Shown: positions 19,701-27,500 of the stretch, piece after piece | How the letters are laid out: each line of letters starts with the position of its first letter | Numbering within the stretch: the stretch's first letter is position 1 | DNA from: Roseateles_C aquae | GTDB lineage: Bacteria > Pseudomonadota > Gammaproteobacteria > Burkholderiales > Burkholderiaceae_C | DNA length: 64,000 bases | Assembly: GCF_032337115.1 (NCBI RefSeq) | Contig: NZ_JAVXZY010000004.1 | Location: forward strand, 124,001 to 188,000 | Reading direction: 5' to 3' | The notes under the pieces: model-generated | Told to the model about the DNA's origin: nothing | The model's database searches: none | What the model saw: only the letters and a program-made list of their open reading frames with translations | Translations under genes and position numbers: made by a program

Positions 19701-22700
19701 AAATCGCTGCGGTACTCGAAGGCGCCGACCAGTCCCTGCTCGCCGTCCTGCAAGCCGACGCTGATGTCGAACTTGGCGCCGCGGCCGCCGACCGGCCAGC
19801 TCTGACGTGTCAGCCCGGCGGCCGAGCTCAGCGGCCGGCCGCCCTCGGCAACCAGCAGCAGCACCTGGAACAGCGGCTCGTGGCCGGTATTGCGCGGCAG
19901 CTGCAGCGCCTCGACGATCTGCTCAAAGGGCAGGTCCTGATGGGCAAAGGCCTGCAGCGCCCGCTCGCGCACCTGCGGCAGATAGTCGGCCAGACCCAGC
20001 TCGGGCTGCCATTGCAGACGCAGCGGCAGCGTGTTGACGAAGAAGCCCTGCATCTGCTCGGTGCCCGGCAACTGGCGGTTGGCCACCGGCGTGCCCAGGC
20101 AGACATCGCGCTGCGCGCTGCTGCGCCCCAGCAGCACGCTGAGCAGCGCCGCGCTGAGCATGAACAGCGTGCAGCCCTGCGCCTGGCACAGCGCGGCCAG
20201 CGGTGCGCGCAGCTCGGGCCGCAGCGCAAAGGCGACGCGATCGGCCGACGCACTCAGCTGGCTGCCGCGCGGCCGGTCGCTTGGCAGCTCCAGCAGCGCC
20301 GGCAGGCCGGCCAGCGTCTGCTGCCAGAAGCTGCGCTGCGCCTGGGCCTGCTGCTGTGCCGCGGCGCTGCGCTGCCAATGCGCGTAGTCGACGTATTGCA
20401 GCGCCAGCTCGGGCAGTACCACGCCCTCCCCACAGGCGGCACGGTAGGCGCTGAACAGCTCCTCGAACAGCAGCGCCAGCGCGACGCCATCGGTGATGGC
20501 GTGATGCAGCACCAGCACCAGCACCGTCTGCGCCACATTTTCGTTAGGTGCTCCCTCGTGAACTCGGGCCGGCCCGCGTATCGCCCGCAGCCGCGCCAGC
20601 GGCGCACGGTCCAGCGCGAAAGCTTCGGCCACGCAGGCATCGACCAGCGCCTGCAGCGCCGCCTCGCTGTCCGCCTCGGCCCACTGCAGCACAGCCAGCG
20701 GCTCGGGGTGGACGCGCAGCAGCAGCTCGCCATCGGCCTGCTGCTCGATGTCGGCGCGCAGCAGCTCATGCCGCCGCTGCAGCTGCGTCCAGGCCTGCGC
20801 CAGCGCCCTCGCGTCCAGCGGGCCGCTCCAGCACTGTGCCTGCGGCGTGTTGTAGAGCCCGGCGCTGGCCGCCGCCTCGCCTTCGAGCTGGTGCAGGAAC
20901 CACAGCCGCTCCTGGCCCGGGCTGAGCGCAAAACGCTGCAGCTGCTCGGGCTGCCGGGGCAGCGCCTGCAGCGCCGGGGCGGCCTCGGCAGCCTGCTCAC
21001 GCAGCGCATCGATGGCGGCGGCCAGCGCGCGCAGCTGCGGTGCCTCGAACACCGCACGCAGCGGCAGTGCCACGCCGAACTGCTCGCGCACCCCGGCCAC
21101 CAGCCGGGTGGCCAGCAGCGAATGGCCGCCCTGGCGGAAGAAATGCGCTTGCGCCCCCGGCGGCTCGCCGCCCAGCAGCGCCTGCCAGAGCCCTGCCAGG
21201 CCCTGCTCGGTGGCCGTCTGCAGCGGCTGCTCGGCCTCGGCCTGTGGCAGCGGCGCCGGCAGCGCACGGCGATCGAGCTTGCCGCTGCGGGTCAGCGGCC
21301 ACTGTTCCAACACCATCAGCTCGGCCGGGCAGGCGGCCTCGGGCAGACGCTCGCGCAAGGCCTCCATCCAGGCCTGCTGGCGGGCCTCATCGACGCTGGC
21401 ACTGCCATCGGCCAGACGCAGATAGCCGATCAGCCGGCGCTGTGCACCCTCGCCCTGCAGCGCCGCAGCCGCGGCCTGAACGCCGTGGAGCTGCATCAGC
21501 GCCTGCTCAACCTCGGCCAGCTCGACGCGCACACCGCGCAGCTTGATCTGGCCATCGCGCCGTCCCTGCAACGTCAGGCCCTCGGCCGCCGTCCAGCGGC
21601 CCAGATCGCCGCTGCGGTAGAGCAGATCGGCAGCGTCGCGGCGCAGCGGGTTGGGCACCCAGACCTCGCCATGGCCTTCATCGGCGCCCAGATAGCCGAG
21701 ACTGCGATAAGGCGTGCGCAGATAGACCTCGCCCAGCTGCCCCTCGGCGCAGGGCTGCAAGGCCTCGTCCAGCACCAGCAGCTGCGCGCCAGGCAGCGGC
21801 CGGCCGACCGGCAGCTGCGTCGGCCATCCTTTTTCGGTGTTAGCTTCGATCGGCAGCCGGTAGACGCATTTGGCCAGCGTCGTCTCGGTCGGGCCGTAGA
21901 GATTGAACAGCTCAGCCTCGGCGCCCATCAGCGTGCGCCAGCGCTGCACATCGACGCCCAGCAGCGGCTCGCCGGCCAGCACCAGCTGGCGCAAGGCCGG
22001 CAGGCGCTCGGGACTCAGCGCGGCCGCCATCAGATGGCGCCACAGCGTCGGCACCGCATGCATCAGCGTCACGCCGGCGGCCTTCAGCCAGTCGCACAAG
22101 GCCTCGGGCGACAGCGTGCGCACCGGCGGCGGCAGATGAACGCTGCCGCCGGCCGCCAGCGGCGCCCAGACCTCGCGCAAATAGACGTCGAAGCTGGCCG
22201 GTGTCAGCTGGCTGGCCCGCGTGCCGGCATCCAGCGCCAGGCTGCGGCATTCCCAGTCGATGAATTGGGCCAGGCCCTGCGAACGGCCGAGCACCCCCTT
22301 GGGCTCGCCGCTGCTGCCCGAGGTGAAGTAGAGATAAACCGGCGCGTCCGGCGCGAGCGCCTGCCAGGGGCCGGCGAAGTCGGCATCGGTTGGCGATAGC
22401 GCTGCGTTGTCGAACGCGAAGCCGGTGGCATCGATGCAGCGCGGGCCGCTGTCTCCCCATGAGGCGTTGAACTCGGCGGTCAGCGCTGCGCTGTCGGCGT
22501 CATGCAGTAGCACCGCCGGCCTGGCCGTGCTCAGCATTGATTGCAGACGCCGCGGCGCCTGCTTGGGATCGAGCGGCATGAACAGCGCCGCCGCCCACAT
22601 CAGGGCGAGCATGCTGCGCAGCTGCAGCAGGGGATCGTCGCTGAGCACGGCCACCGTCTGGCCCGGCCGCAGACCGCAGGCCTGCAACTGCCGCCCGAGG

Positions 22701-24445
22701 GCAAGCGCCTGTGCGGCCAGCTCGGCATGGCTGTAGCAGCGCTCATGCTGTTGAACGGCCAAGGCCTGTGGCGCCTGCTGCAGCGGGCGCTGCCAGAGCG
22801 CCAGCACATGGGCCGGCAGCCCCGGCAGACGCAGCGCGTCCTGCGGCTCGCTGGCAATGCCGGGCATCTGTTCGGCCCAGAAGCGGCGCCGCCGCGCGCC
22901 CTCGGCGGCCGAGCAGCTGGGCAGGCGCTGGCAGGGCAGATCGGGGTTGAGCGACAGCGCGTCCAGCATCGTCTGCCAGGCCGCGGCCCAGCCGGCAATC
23001 GTGGCTGCATCGAACAAGGCGCTGCGGTACTCGATGCCGCAGTACAGGCCTTCGGGCATCTCGGTGACCGAGAGGCGCAGGTCCAGCTTGGCCGCGCCCG
23101 ATTCACCGGCCAGCGGCTGCAGCTGCGCACCGCTCAGTGCCCAGCGCACCGGCGGCGTGTTCTGCAGCACCAGCATCACCTGGTAGAGCGGGCTGTAGGC
23201 GCTGCTGCGCTCGGGATTCAGCGCATCGACCAGACGCTCGAAGGGCAGCGCCTGATGGTCGAAGTCCGCCAGCGTCTGGGCGCGCACCTGGCGCAACAGT
23301 TCGCGGAAGCTGCCCGGCTCGGACAGATCGGTGCGCAGCACCAGGCTGTTCAGGAAGCAGCCGATCAAGCCCTCCAGCGCCGCCTCGGTGCGGCCGGCCA
23401 CCGGCGTGCCCACGCAGACATCGGTCTGCCCAGACAGCCGACCCAACAGCAGCGCCAGCGCCGCCTGCAGCACCATGAACAGCGTCGCCCCTTCCTGATG
23501 GGCCAGCGTGCGCAAGCGCTCGGCCAGCCCCGGCGGAATGATGAAGCCGTGGTGCGCGCCGGCTTGGCCCTGCACCGCCGGTCGCGGCCGGTCTGTCGGC
23601 AAGGCCAGCAGGGCTGGCGCGCCGGCCAGGCGCTGCTGCCAGTAGCCCAGCGCCGCCTGCAGCTGGCGCTGCTGCGCCGGTTGCTGTTGCCACAGGGCGT
23701 GGTCGGCCACCTGCAAGGCCAGCGGCGTCCAGTCCGGGCTGCCGCCCTGCAGCGCGGCGGCATAGGCCTCGGCCAGTTCGCGGGTCAGCACCGCCATCGA
23801 CCAGCCGTCGGCAATGATGTGGTGAACGGTGATGCACAGCAGCTGCGGCCCGGTCTCGCCTGCGGGGCGCTGTGCATAGCGCACGCGCAGCAGCGGTCCC
23901 TGGGAAAGGTCGAAGGGCTCGCGCGCCTCCTGATCGGCGCGGCGCTGACAGGCCTCGCGGCCGCTGCCTGCGAGCGTCTCGACACGCAGAATGCCCGGCA
24001 TCGCATCGAGCACCCGCTGCGTGGCCTGCGGTTGCGCCTCGCTGGGCGCGATGAAGACGGTGCGCAGGCTCTCGTGACGCTGAACCAGCGCGTCTATCGC
24101 CGCGCTCAGCGCCGCCACATCGAGTTCACCTTCGACGAGAAAGGCGGCCGGGATGTTGTAGCTGGGGCTGCCGGGATCGAGCTGGTCCATGAACCAGAGC
24201 CGCAGCTGCGCGGCCGACAGCGGCAACTGCGCCGGCCGTGGCAGTGCCTGCAGCCGTGTCGCCGCCTGGTCCTGCGTCAGCAGAGCGATCAAGGCATCGC
24301 GATGCTGGCGCACCCAGGCGAGCTCGGCGGCGTCGAGCACCGCCTGCGCGCCCTGGCTGCGCAGCTTGCCCTCGACGACGCTGAAGCGTGCGCCGCGAGC
24401 CGCGAAATCAGCCAGTCTGGCCGTCAGTGTGTGTTCGATGTCCAT
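10763..24445 (-). CDS. NRPS, three modules with E and terminal C-like domain
   Basis: Giant synthetase of 4560 residues. Approximate domain order: TubC-type N-terminal docking domain (1-60); C1 (74-500, HHIIADGW); A1 (about 550-1060); PCP1 (GGHSLLATRL near 1100); C2 (from 1170, HHAITDG); A2 (about 1640-2110); PCP2 (near 2173); C3 (from 2238, HHIVSDGW); A3 (about 2690-3550, interrupted by a GNAT-like domain); PCP3 (GGDSIQS near 3581, the form seen before epimerases); E (from 3640, HHLLVDGVSW, FNYLGQF); terminal C-like domain (about 4117-4545). By-eye ten-residue codes: A1 DVRHVALLAK (no confident call), A2 DLFNNALTYK (Ala-like), A3 DASDVGAVDK (polar, Gln/Arg-like). No thioesterase is present. 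The ATG has a GGAGG site and lies 60 bp after the PKS-NRPS gene, so this is the last synthetase of the line. Confidence 0.92.
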   Translation of the reverse strand: MDIEHTLTARLADFAARGARFSVVEGKLRSQGAQAVLDAAELAWVRQHRDALIALLTQDQAATRLQALPRPAQLPLSAAQLRLWFMDQLDPGSPSYNIPAAFLVEGELDVAALSAAIDALVQRHESLRTVFIAPSEAQPQATQRVLDAMPGILRVETLAGSGREACQRRADQEAREPFDLSQGPLLRVRYAQRPAGETGPQLLCITVHHIIADGWSMAVLTRELAEAYAAALQGGSPDWTPLALQVADHALWQQQPAQQRQLQAALGYWQQRLAGAPALLALPTDRPRPAVQGQAGAHHGFIIPPGLAERLRTLAHQEGATLFMVLQAALALLLGRLSGQTDVCVGTPVAGRTEAALEGLIGCFLNSLVLRTDLSEPGSFRELLRQVRAQTLADFDHQALPFERLVDALNPERSSAYSPLYQVMLVLQNTPPVRWALSGAQLQPLAGESGAAKLDLRLSVTEMPEGLYCGIEYRSALFDAATIAGWAAAWQTMLDALSLNPDLPCQRLPSCSAAEGARRRRFWAEQMPGIASEPQDALRLPGLPAHVLALWQRPLQQAPQALAVQQHERCYSHAELAAQALALGRQLQACGLRPGQTVAVLSDDPLLQLRSMLALMWAAALFMPLDPKQAPRRLQSMLSTARPAVLLHDADSAALTAEFNASWGDSGPRCIDATGFAFDNAALSPTDADFAGPWQALAPDAPVYLYFTSGSSGEPKGVLGRSQGLAQFIDWECRSLALDAGTRASQLTPASFDVYLREVWAPLAAGGSVHLPPPVRTLSPEALCDWLKAAGVTLMHAVPTLWRHLMAAALSPERLPALRQLVLAGEPLLGVDVQRWRTLMGAEAELFNLYGPTETTLAKCVYRLPIEANTEKGWPTQLPVGRPLPGAQLLVLDEALQPCAEGQLGEVYLRTPYRSLGYLGADEGHGEVWVPNPLRRDAADLLYRSGDLGRWTAAEGLTLQGRRDGQIKLRGVRVELAEVEQALMQLHGVQAAAAALQGEGAQRRLIGYLRLADGSASVDEARQQAWMEALRERLPEAACPAELMVLEQWPLTRSGKLDRRALPAPLPQAEAEQPLQTATEQGLAGLWQALLGGEPPGAQAHFFRQGGHSLLATRLVAGVREQFGVALPLRAVFEAPQLRALAAAIDALREQAAEAAPALQALPRQPEQLQRFALSPGQERLWFLHQLEGEAAASAGLYNTPQAQCWSGPLDARALAQAWTQLQRRHELLRADIEQQADGELLLRVHPEPLAVLQWAEADSEAALQALVDACVAEAFALDRAPLARLRAIRGPARVHEGAPNENVAQTVLVLVLHHAITDGVALALLFEELFSAYRAACGEGVVLPELALQYVDYAHWQRSAAAQQQAQAQRSFWQQTLAGLPALLELPSDRPRGSQLSASADRVAFALRPELRAPLAALCQAQGCTLFMLSAALLSVLLGRSSAQRDVCLGTPVANRQLPGTEQMQGFFVNTLPLRLQWQPELGLADYLPQVRERALQAFAHQDLPFEQIVEALQLPRNTGHEPLFQVLLLVAEGGRPLSSAAGLTRQSWPVGGRGAKFDISVGLQDGEQGLVGAFEYRSDLFDRDTMARLAQTFCRWLELAAKASTLPLGQWPLCTALELQRAAHEWNATGHAERPLVWMHQWPQRQLAAHADAPALVVDGQLWSYEKLEARSNQLARVLRARGAATERRIAVCLPRTAELIPVLLAVLKAGAAYVPLDPAYPVGRLQHMLADSAALLCISTAETAALLGAGETEQLSLAALCALADAEPDTPLDVTIAAEQLAYLIYTSGSTGRPKGVGISHGNAASFLAWTATVFEPAAMRAVLAATSVCFDLSIFEIFAPWVQGGACWLAPSVLALAEDPAAYPVSLVNTVPSAMTELLRLGALPATVEVVNLAGEMLPRALVQALHDSAPQLQVYNLYGPTEDTTYSTWALMPRGQGGLCDIGRPMLGSQAYVLDEQGQLVPPGVVGELYLAGDGLARGYLGQPGLTAERFVPNPWSTEGGRMYRTGDRARYRRDGVLECLGRVDHQIKLRGFRIELGEVEAVLAEHQAVEQVLAVVRADAAGDQALCAYYSCKPGQADPGAAVLLAAAARKLPAYMLPSHLIALQAFVLTPNGKLDRSALPAPATASEAASAAALDAEGPLSEIEAALAAAWQRVLGRAPAHKRQDFFAAGGHSLLATRLVAALRAETGLELPLRRIFEGSTFADLAIALQAMRAGALAQPSLPAPQRRPADAPRRASPAQQRLWFLQHLDGDRSPYQIATALQIEGALDAAALQAALDAVVQRHEGLRAAFDTVDGAVVLRLHEAPGWQWQTLELVALPLAEARAQALWRVQATAQQGMDIARDPLFQALLIKLSPAQHVLLLRMHHIVSDGWSLGVLMREMGEAYAALDAGQAPDWAPLPLQYADHAHAQLDAMASGALRAQLDYWTGRLRGAPALLDLPLDHPRPARPSFQGARLPFSVDAATLAGLQALAQRQGASLFMVLAAALHVLLARLSRQHDICLGLPIANRRHAELEGLIGYFANTLVLRTESTPAQPFTELLAQVRERLLQAYEHQDLPFESLVDALGLSREAAVNPLFQVMLVLQNAATEAPQLPGLRVSPLAFERLESQFDLTVAVQEQGGALQGVFEFSSDVLEAPTVQAWIALWQQLLAAISADASRPLLALSLAPEPQRAALWAARQGPAWSDGGCWHALQAFEAQCRAHPARVAVVDGGETLSFSAIDAWSTRWAQQLQAAGVTPEQRVAICMDRSWRMIGALLAVWKAGAAYVPLDPAYPAARRQAMLDDAQAVLLLSDIRHREAMQAHGLPLHCVDENLPADLAPLVQPARHPLQAAYVIYTSGSTGRPKGVVGTHGALMRLAQVHAQTLLRPLGPGPHACSFNAALVFDASLSELSLLLDGQTLHVFPDEVRLSPELLRAFLVRHQIAVFDSSPAQLRYLLDAGLEAPWPARIVCGGEAISRDLWARLGGLAGTRVFNAYGPTEACVDVVWAPVEGERPVIGRPQPGVRFAIVDAAGEPVAEGLPGELYLAGMALARGYLGAAAATAERFVPDPDGPPGSRRYATGDLVRWREPQGLEYLGRVDQQVKLRGFRIELEEIEAQLAQLPGVQAAAVRLQSSEQGPQLAAHLQPQRWIGVPPRGALALGGPLAGVDRLDEGWTGAWPLQANTAAQAWPLGLLRHRSPLRLPLADGGEARVTSLALHPQWRRCFDALHAEAWPAYFAGSAVLGEAWDAMYQVFPQAQMLLREGRDTLLGIGNAVLLHWDGDAGALPAGWEGALREGLAGAERGQDPNTLVVLAGVIDPQHKSRKLAGLIVDGFKRLAGQLGLAHVLVALRPLDKVAHPQMAIADYAQLRDEQGRVFDRWLRLHLNAGGQLLGSEARSQRAEAPLTDWARWCGMPPAEAGSWTPGDTLAPVQLDPQRQVGVYEDPCIWVRHEPLDRGARRDYPWQAWPSPVAQAVQQLWVVEHEAWPDGDLQTLQALADAEPQAGWPQPLAALREHLSRQLPAYMVPACWAWAARLPLTPGGKLDRQALPVLSAQALGERSDVAPAHPKEAALCRVWEEVLGVRPVGPEDNFFSLGGDSIQSIRMLARAKDIGLVFSARQVFEHQTVRALLSQWRELRRDSAEQGAVSGPLELLPIQRQFLREGGADLHHFNQAVLLVPPAALGLDALRAMAAALVQRHDALRLVFKQHDGQWQAEHRPWDAAQLDQLVGEWQLPDREAPGAAAALQAQLDQAQASLDLTEGPLWRWLLCRDARGAWRLLWVVHHLLVDGVSWRILMKDLQLLWSQWQDGGAAALRLPRKTDALQHWGAALRQRADSLELATERAGWQWISQAPVDPWPIVMAPALDTVAQTRSLRLRLDEASTQALLGPCHRALETQINDLLLAALAWALRRWAGIRHGRIELEGHGREPWNEEMDLSETVGWFTSVFPLLLSTPADDGDWVGLIRGVKQRLRAVPRRGLGHGLLRELATAPLAAGEPAPLLFNYLGQFGEASGGEAGADDGAQPIWQPAAESPGALMGAAIRRTHAMVLNGGVYQGRLQFTLDFNGEAQDAGQMQAFMDALQLGLEQIAQACLAMTPPRWPDPQGAQRELLHGPVADMPNRGWFFRRLDLHHWNAVDLLNLDAELAPALLARATELLLTHHDELRSVWAQRDGRWQQWIRLPDEMPPSFFSVDLSALPAVEQRAAVEALCAELQGSLDIEHALFKVVHLRLADHSARLLLLYHHLLVDKYACNVVLDDMRALCEALHAGRAPQLPAKTASMASLAQLWQRRAAQLGEPELERWRRIGAARFRPWPEEAGERPPSPLPGAGLPGFSVVGWTAAQTRRLLERSQRAGAPALTDWLHAAITEAYGRWTGSPAVQIIQVHNGRSHLPEDLDLTRTVGWCGHYAVLPLDLNGANTVEERLQRAREAQAALQGHEADYSLLRDAHVDPAVRAAMAALPDPQLEFQYHPPSMQQLGAASDAQAWSKAAEAPGSTDGPIRVRFRPFSACSIDEGVLTFVWAYCRTQFDPRSFERFTHSVIQILDEWLDASAAESPSPVHVMNPQT
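11700..12120 (-). other. Terminal C/E-like domain core with altered active-site motif
   Basis: This marks the N-terminal half of the last domain of the 4560-residue NRPS, after the epimerase. The histidine motif reads HHLLVDKY near residue 4236: the two His and the Asp are kept but the usual Gly after Asp is Lys. Further on it has TRTVGWCGHYAVLPL, which resembles epimerase motif sequence. It follows E directly without a carrier domain and ends the protein, where a thioesterase would be expected. The likely role is chain release by cyclisation or by transfer to a soluble amine (inference). Confidence 0.6.
14105..14850 (-). other. GNAT-like domain inserted into adenylation domain A3
   Basis: Within A3, motif A8 (QQVKLRGFRIELEEIE near residue 3090) and motif A9 (LPAYMVP near residue 3511) are about 420 residues apart instead of about 60. 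Residues about 3195-3447 in between read as a GNAT-type acyltransferase. They include an N-terminal AWDAMYQVFPQAQML helix-strand, a central VVLAGVIDPQHKSRKLAGL acyl-CoA loop region and FDRWLRLHLNAGG. They close with GVYEDPCIWVRH, matching free-standing actinobacterial GNAT proteins. A10 (TPGGKLDRQAL) and PCP follow intact. The reading frame is continuous, so this is a fusion and not damage. Confidence 0.8.
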
Positions 24446-24505
24446 TGCCCCGTCCTCCAGCGTCCAAGGCCCCTGCGGGCCCGACGCCTATGCCGCTTGC
24501 GCGGC

Positions 24506-27500
24506 TCAATACTCGATGTCGTCCAGCTCGGCGGCCGCTTGCTGCAAGGCCTCGCAGCGCGCCGCCAGATCGGCCAGCAGCGGCGTCTCGAACAGATCAC
24601 GCAGCGACAGCGTCAGGCCCAGCTGCTCGCGCAGCTGCACCGTCAAGCGCGTGGCCAGCAGCGAATGCCCGCCGAGCAGGAAGAAGTGGTCGTTCAGCCC
24701 CACCCGCTCGCAGCCCAAGAGCTGCTGCCACAGCTGCGCCAGCTGCTGCTGCAGCTCGGTTTGCGGCGCCTCGTAGGCCGCAGCGTCCTCGCGCGGCCGC
24801 TCGGCCAGCAGCCGCTCGAGCGCGGCCTTGTCGACCTTGCCATTGGCCGTCTGCGGCAGCGCCTCCAGCAGCAGCAGCCGGCCCGGCAGCAGATGCTCCG
24901 GCAGCCGCTGGGCCAGCGCCTGGCGCAGCTGCACGGCCGTCTGCCCCGGTGCCACCAGCACGCCGACCAGCTCCGGCTGCTGCAGCTGCAGCTGCAGCTG
25001 CAGCTGCAGCTGCTGCTGTGCACTGCGCTGCACCAGCACCGCCGCCGCCTGCACGCCCGGCAGCGCCGCCAGCGCGCCCTGCACCTCGCCGAGCTCGACG
25101 CGGATGCCGCGCAGCTTGAGCTGATCGTCCTTGCGGCCGAGGAATTCCAGCGTGCCATCGCGCCGCCAGCGCGCCAGATCGCCGGAGCGGTACAGCCGCG
25201 CCCCGGCCTGGCCGCTCAGCGCGTCGGGCACAAAGCGCTCGGCCGTCATGCCGGCTTGGCCGAGATAGCCCCAGGCCAGGCCTTCGCCGCCGAGCCAGAG
25301 TTCGCCGGTGACGCCTGCTGGCACCGGCTCGCCCTGCTCGTCCAGCACATAGGCGCGCGCATTGGCGATCGGTTGGCCGATCGGCACCACGCCTTGTTCC
25401 AGCTGTTCGGCTTGCAGCGTTTGGGCCGTGGCGCAGACGGTCAGCTCGGTGGGCCCGTAGGCATTGAGCAAGCGCCGGCCCGGCAGCCAGCGCGCGGCCA
25501 GCGCCGCCGGGCAGGCTTCACCGGCGGTGATCAACAGGCGCAGCTCGGGCAGCGTCTCGGCGTCAAGCAGGTTCAGTGCCACCGGCGGCAGCGTGGCCAC
25601 CTCGATGGCCCAGTCCTGCAGCGTGGCTTGCAGCGCCGGGCCGGGCATCAGCGCCTCGCGCGGCGGGATGCACAGGAGCGCGCCTGCAGCCAGCGTGGTG
25701 GCCAGCTCGGACACCGAGGCGTCGAAGTTCAGCGAGGCGAATTGCAGCACCCGCTGGCCCGGCTGGATGTCGAACAGCCGGCCCTGCGCGTGGGTCAGGT
25801 GGCTGAGGCCGCGATGGCCCAGCAGCACGCCCTTGGGCTGGCCGGTCGAGCCGGAGGTGTAGATCACATAGGCCAGGTCGGCGCCTTGCACCGCGGGCAG
25901 CGGCTGTGGTTCGGTCGCGGCGGCTTCCGTCTGCAGCGCGGCCAGCGAGCGCCAGCCCGGCACCGGGGTCAGGTCTTGCGGGGGCGCCTCGTGTTCGCTG
26001 AGCACCAGCAGCGGCTGTGCGTCGCCGAGCATGTAGGCCAGCCGCGCGGCCGGGTAGGCCGGGTCCAGCGGCAGGAAGGCGCCACCGGCGGCCAGCACGG
26101 CCAGCTGCGCGACCGCCGTGGCCACGCCGCGATTGAGGTGCAGGCCGACGACAACACCGCGCCCCACGCCCCAGCGGCGCAGCACCGTGGCCTGGCGGCG
26201 CAGCGCTTCGGCCAGTTCGGCGTAACTCAGCTCTTGGCGTTCGTCGCGCAGTGCCGGCCGGCTAGCGTGGCGCGTGGCCACGTCCAGCACTTGCTCGTGC
26301 AGCGGGCGTTGATCAAAAGCCCGTGCGACAGCCTCGAGAGCCGGCTGGCGCAGCAGCGCCTCGCGCTCGCCCGGCAGCAGCCACCAGCCACCGCCCACCT
26401 GCGCCTGCGGCTCGCGCACCAGCTGTTCCAGCACGTGGATGAAGCGGGCGGCCTGGCGCTGCACCGTCTCGGCATCGAAGAGATCGCGGCGGTACTCGAT
26501 GCTCACGCCGAGTCCCTGCTGCAGCGGCGTCAGGCTCAGCGAGACATCGAACTGCGAGCCGCCCGGATGCAGCGCTTCGGCACGGCTGCTCAGCCCGGCC
26601 AGGTCCAGCGCCTGGGTGTTGCCGGCCTGCAGCGTCAGCAGGGTCTGGAACAGCGGCGTGCGGCTGCTGTCGCGCGGCAGCTGCAGCTGCTCCACCACCT
26701 GCTCAAACGGCACGTCCTGGTGCGCAAACGCATCCAGCGCGACCCGACGCACCGCCGACAAGGCCTGGCTCAGCGTCTGCTCGGCGGGGAAACGAGCCCG
26801 CAGCACCAGCGTGTTGACAAAGAAGCCCACCAGCGGCTCCCAGCCCTCCTGCTGCCGACCAGCCACCGGCGTGCCGACGCACACCTCATCCTGGCCGCTG
26901 AGCCGCGCCAGCATCAGCATATGGGCGCACATCAGCGTCATGAACAGCGTGGCCTGATGCGCCTGCGCCAGCCCTTGCAGGCCCTGGCACAGCGAGGCGC
27001 TCAGCTCGAACTGCAGCACGCCGCCGGTGCTGGACGGCAGCGGCGGCCGGGCCCGGTCGGCCGGCCAGCTGCTCAGCAGCGGCGCGTCGGCCAGGCGCTC
27101 GCGCCAATGGGCCAGTTGGCGCTCCAGCCGCGGGCCGCGCAGCAGCTCGCGCTGCGCCCTCGCGTAGTCGCGGTACTGCATGGGCAGCGCCGGCCACGCG
27201 GGGCTTTGTCCAGCAAGGGCGGCACGATAGGCCTGCTGCAGCTCGCGCAACAGGATGCCGGTGGACCAGCCGTCGGACGCGATATGGTGCTGGCAGAGCA
27301 CGAACAGCGCGCGGCCATCGGCCCAGCGCCACAGCCGCGCCTTGATCATCTGCCCCTGCTGCAGCGCAAAAGGCTCAGCAATCCACTGGCGGGCCAGCGC
27401 CAGCGCTGCCTCGGCCTCGCCCTCGAAGGCCTCGGCGTGCAGCAGACGTGCTGGCGGCGGCAGCACGCGCTGCACCAAGCCAGACTCGCTCCAATGCAGG

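Noticed and set aside
24981..25010. TGCAGC repeat as a CRISPR-like or origin element
   Set aside because: It lies in frame inside a conserved A domain and is explained as a coding microsatellite.
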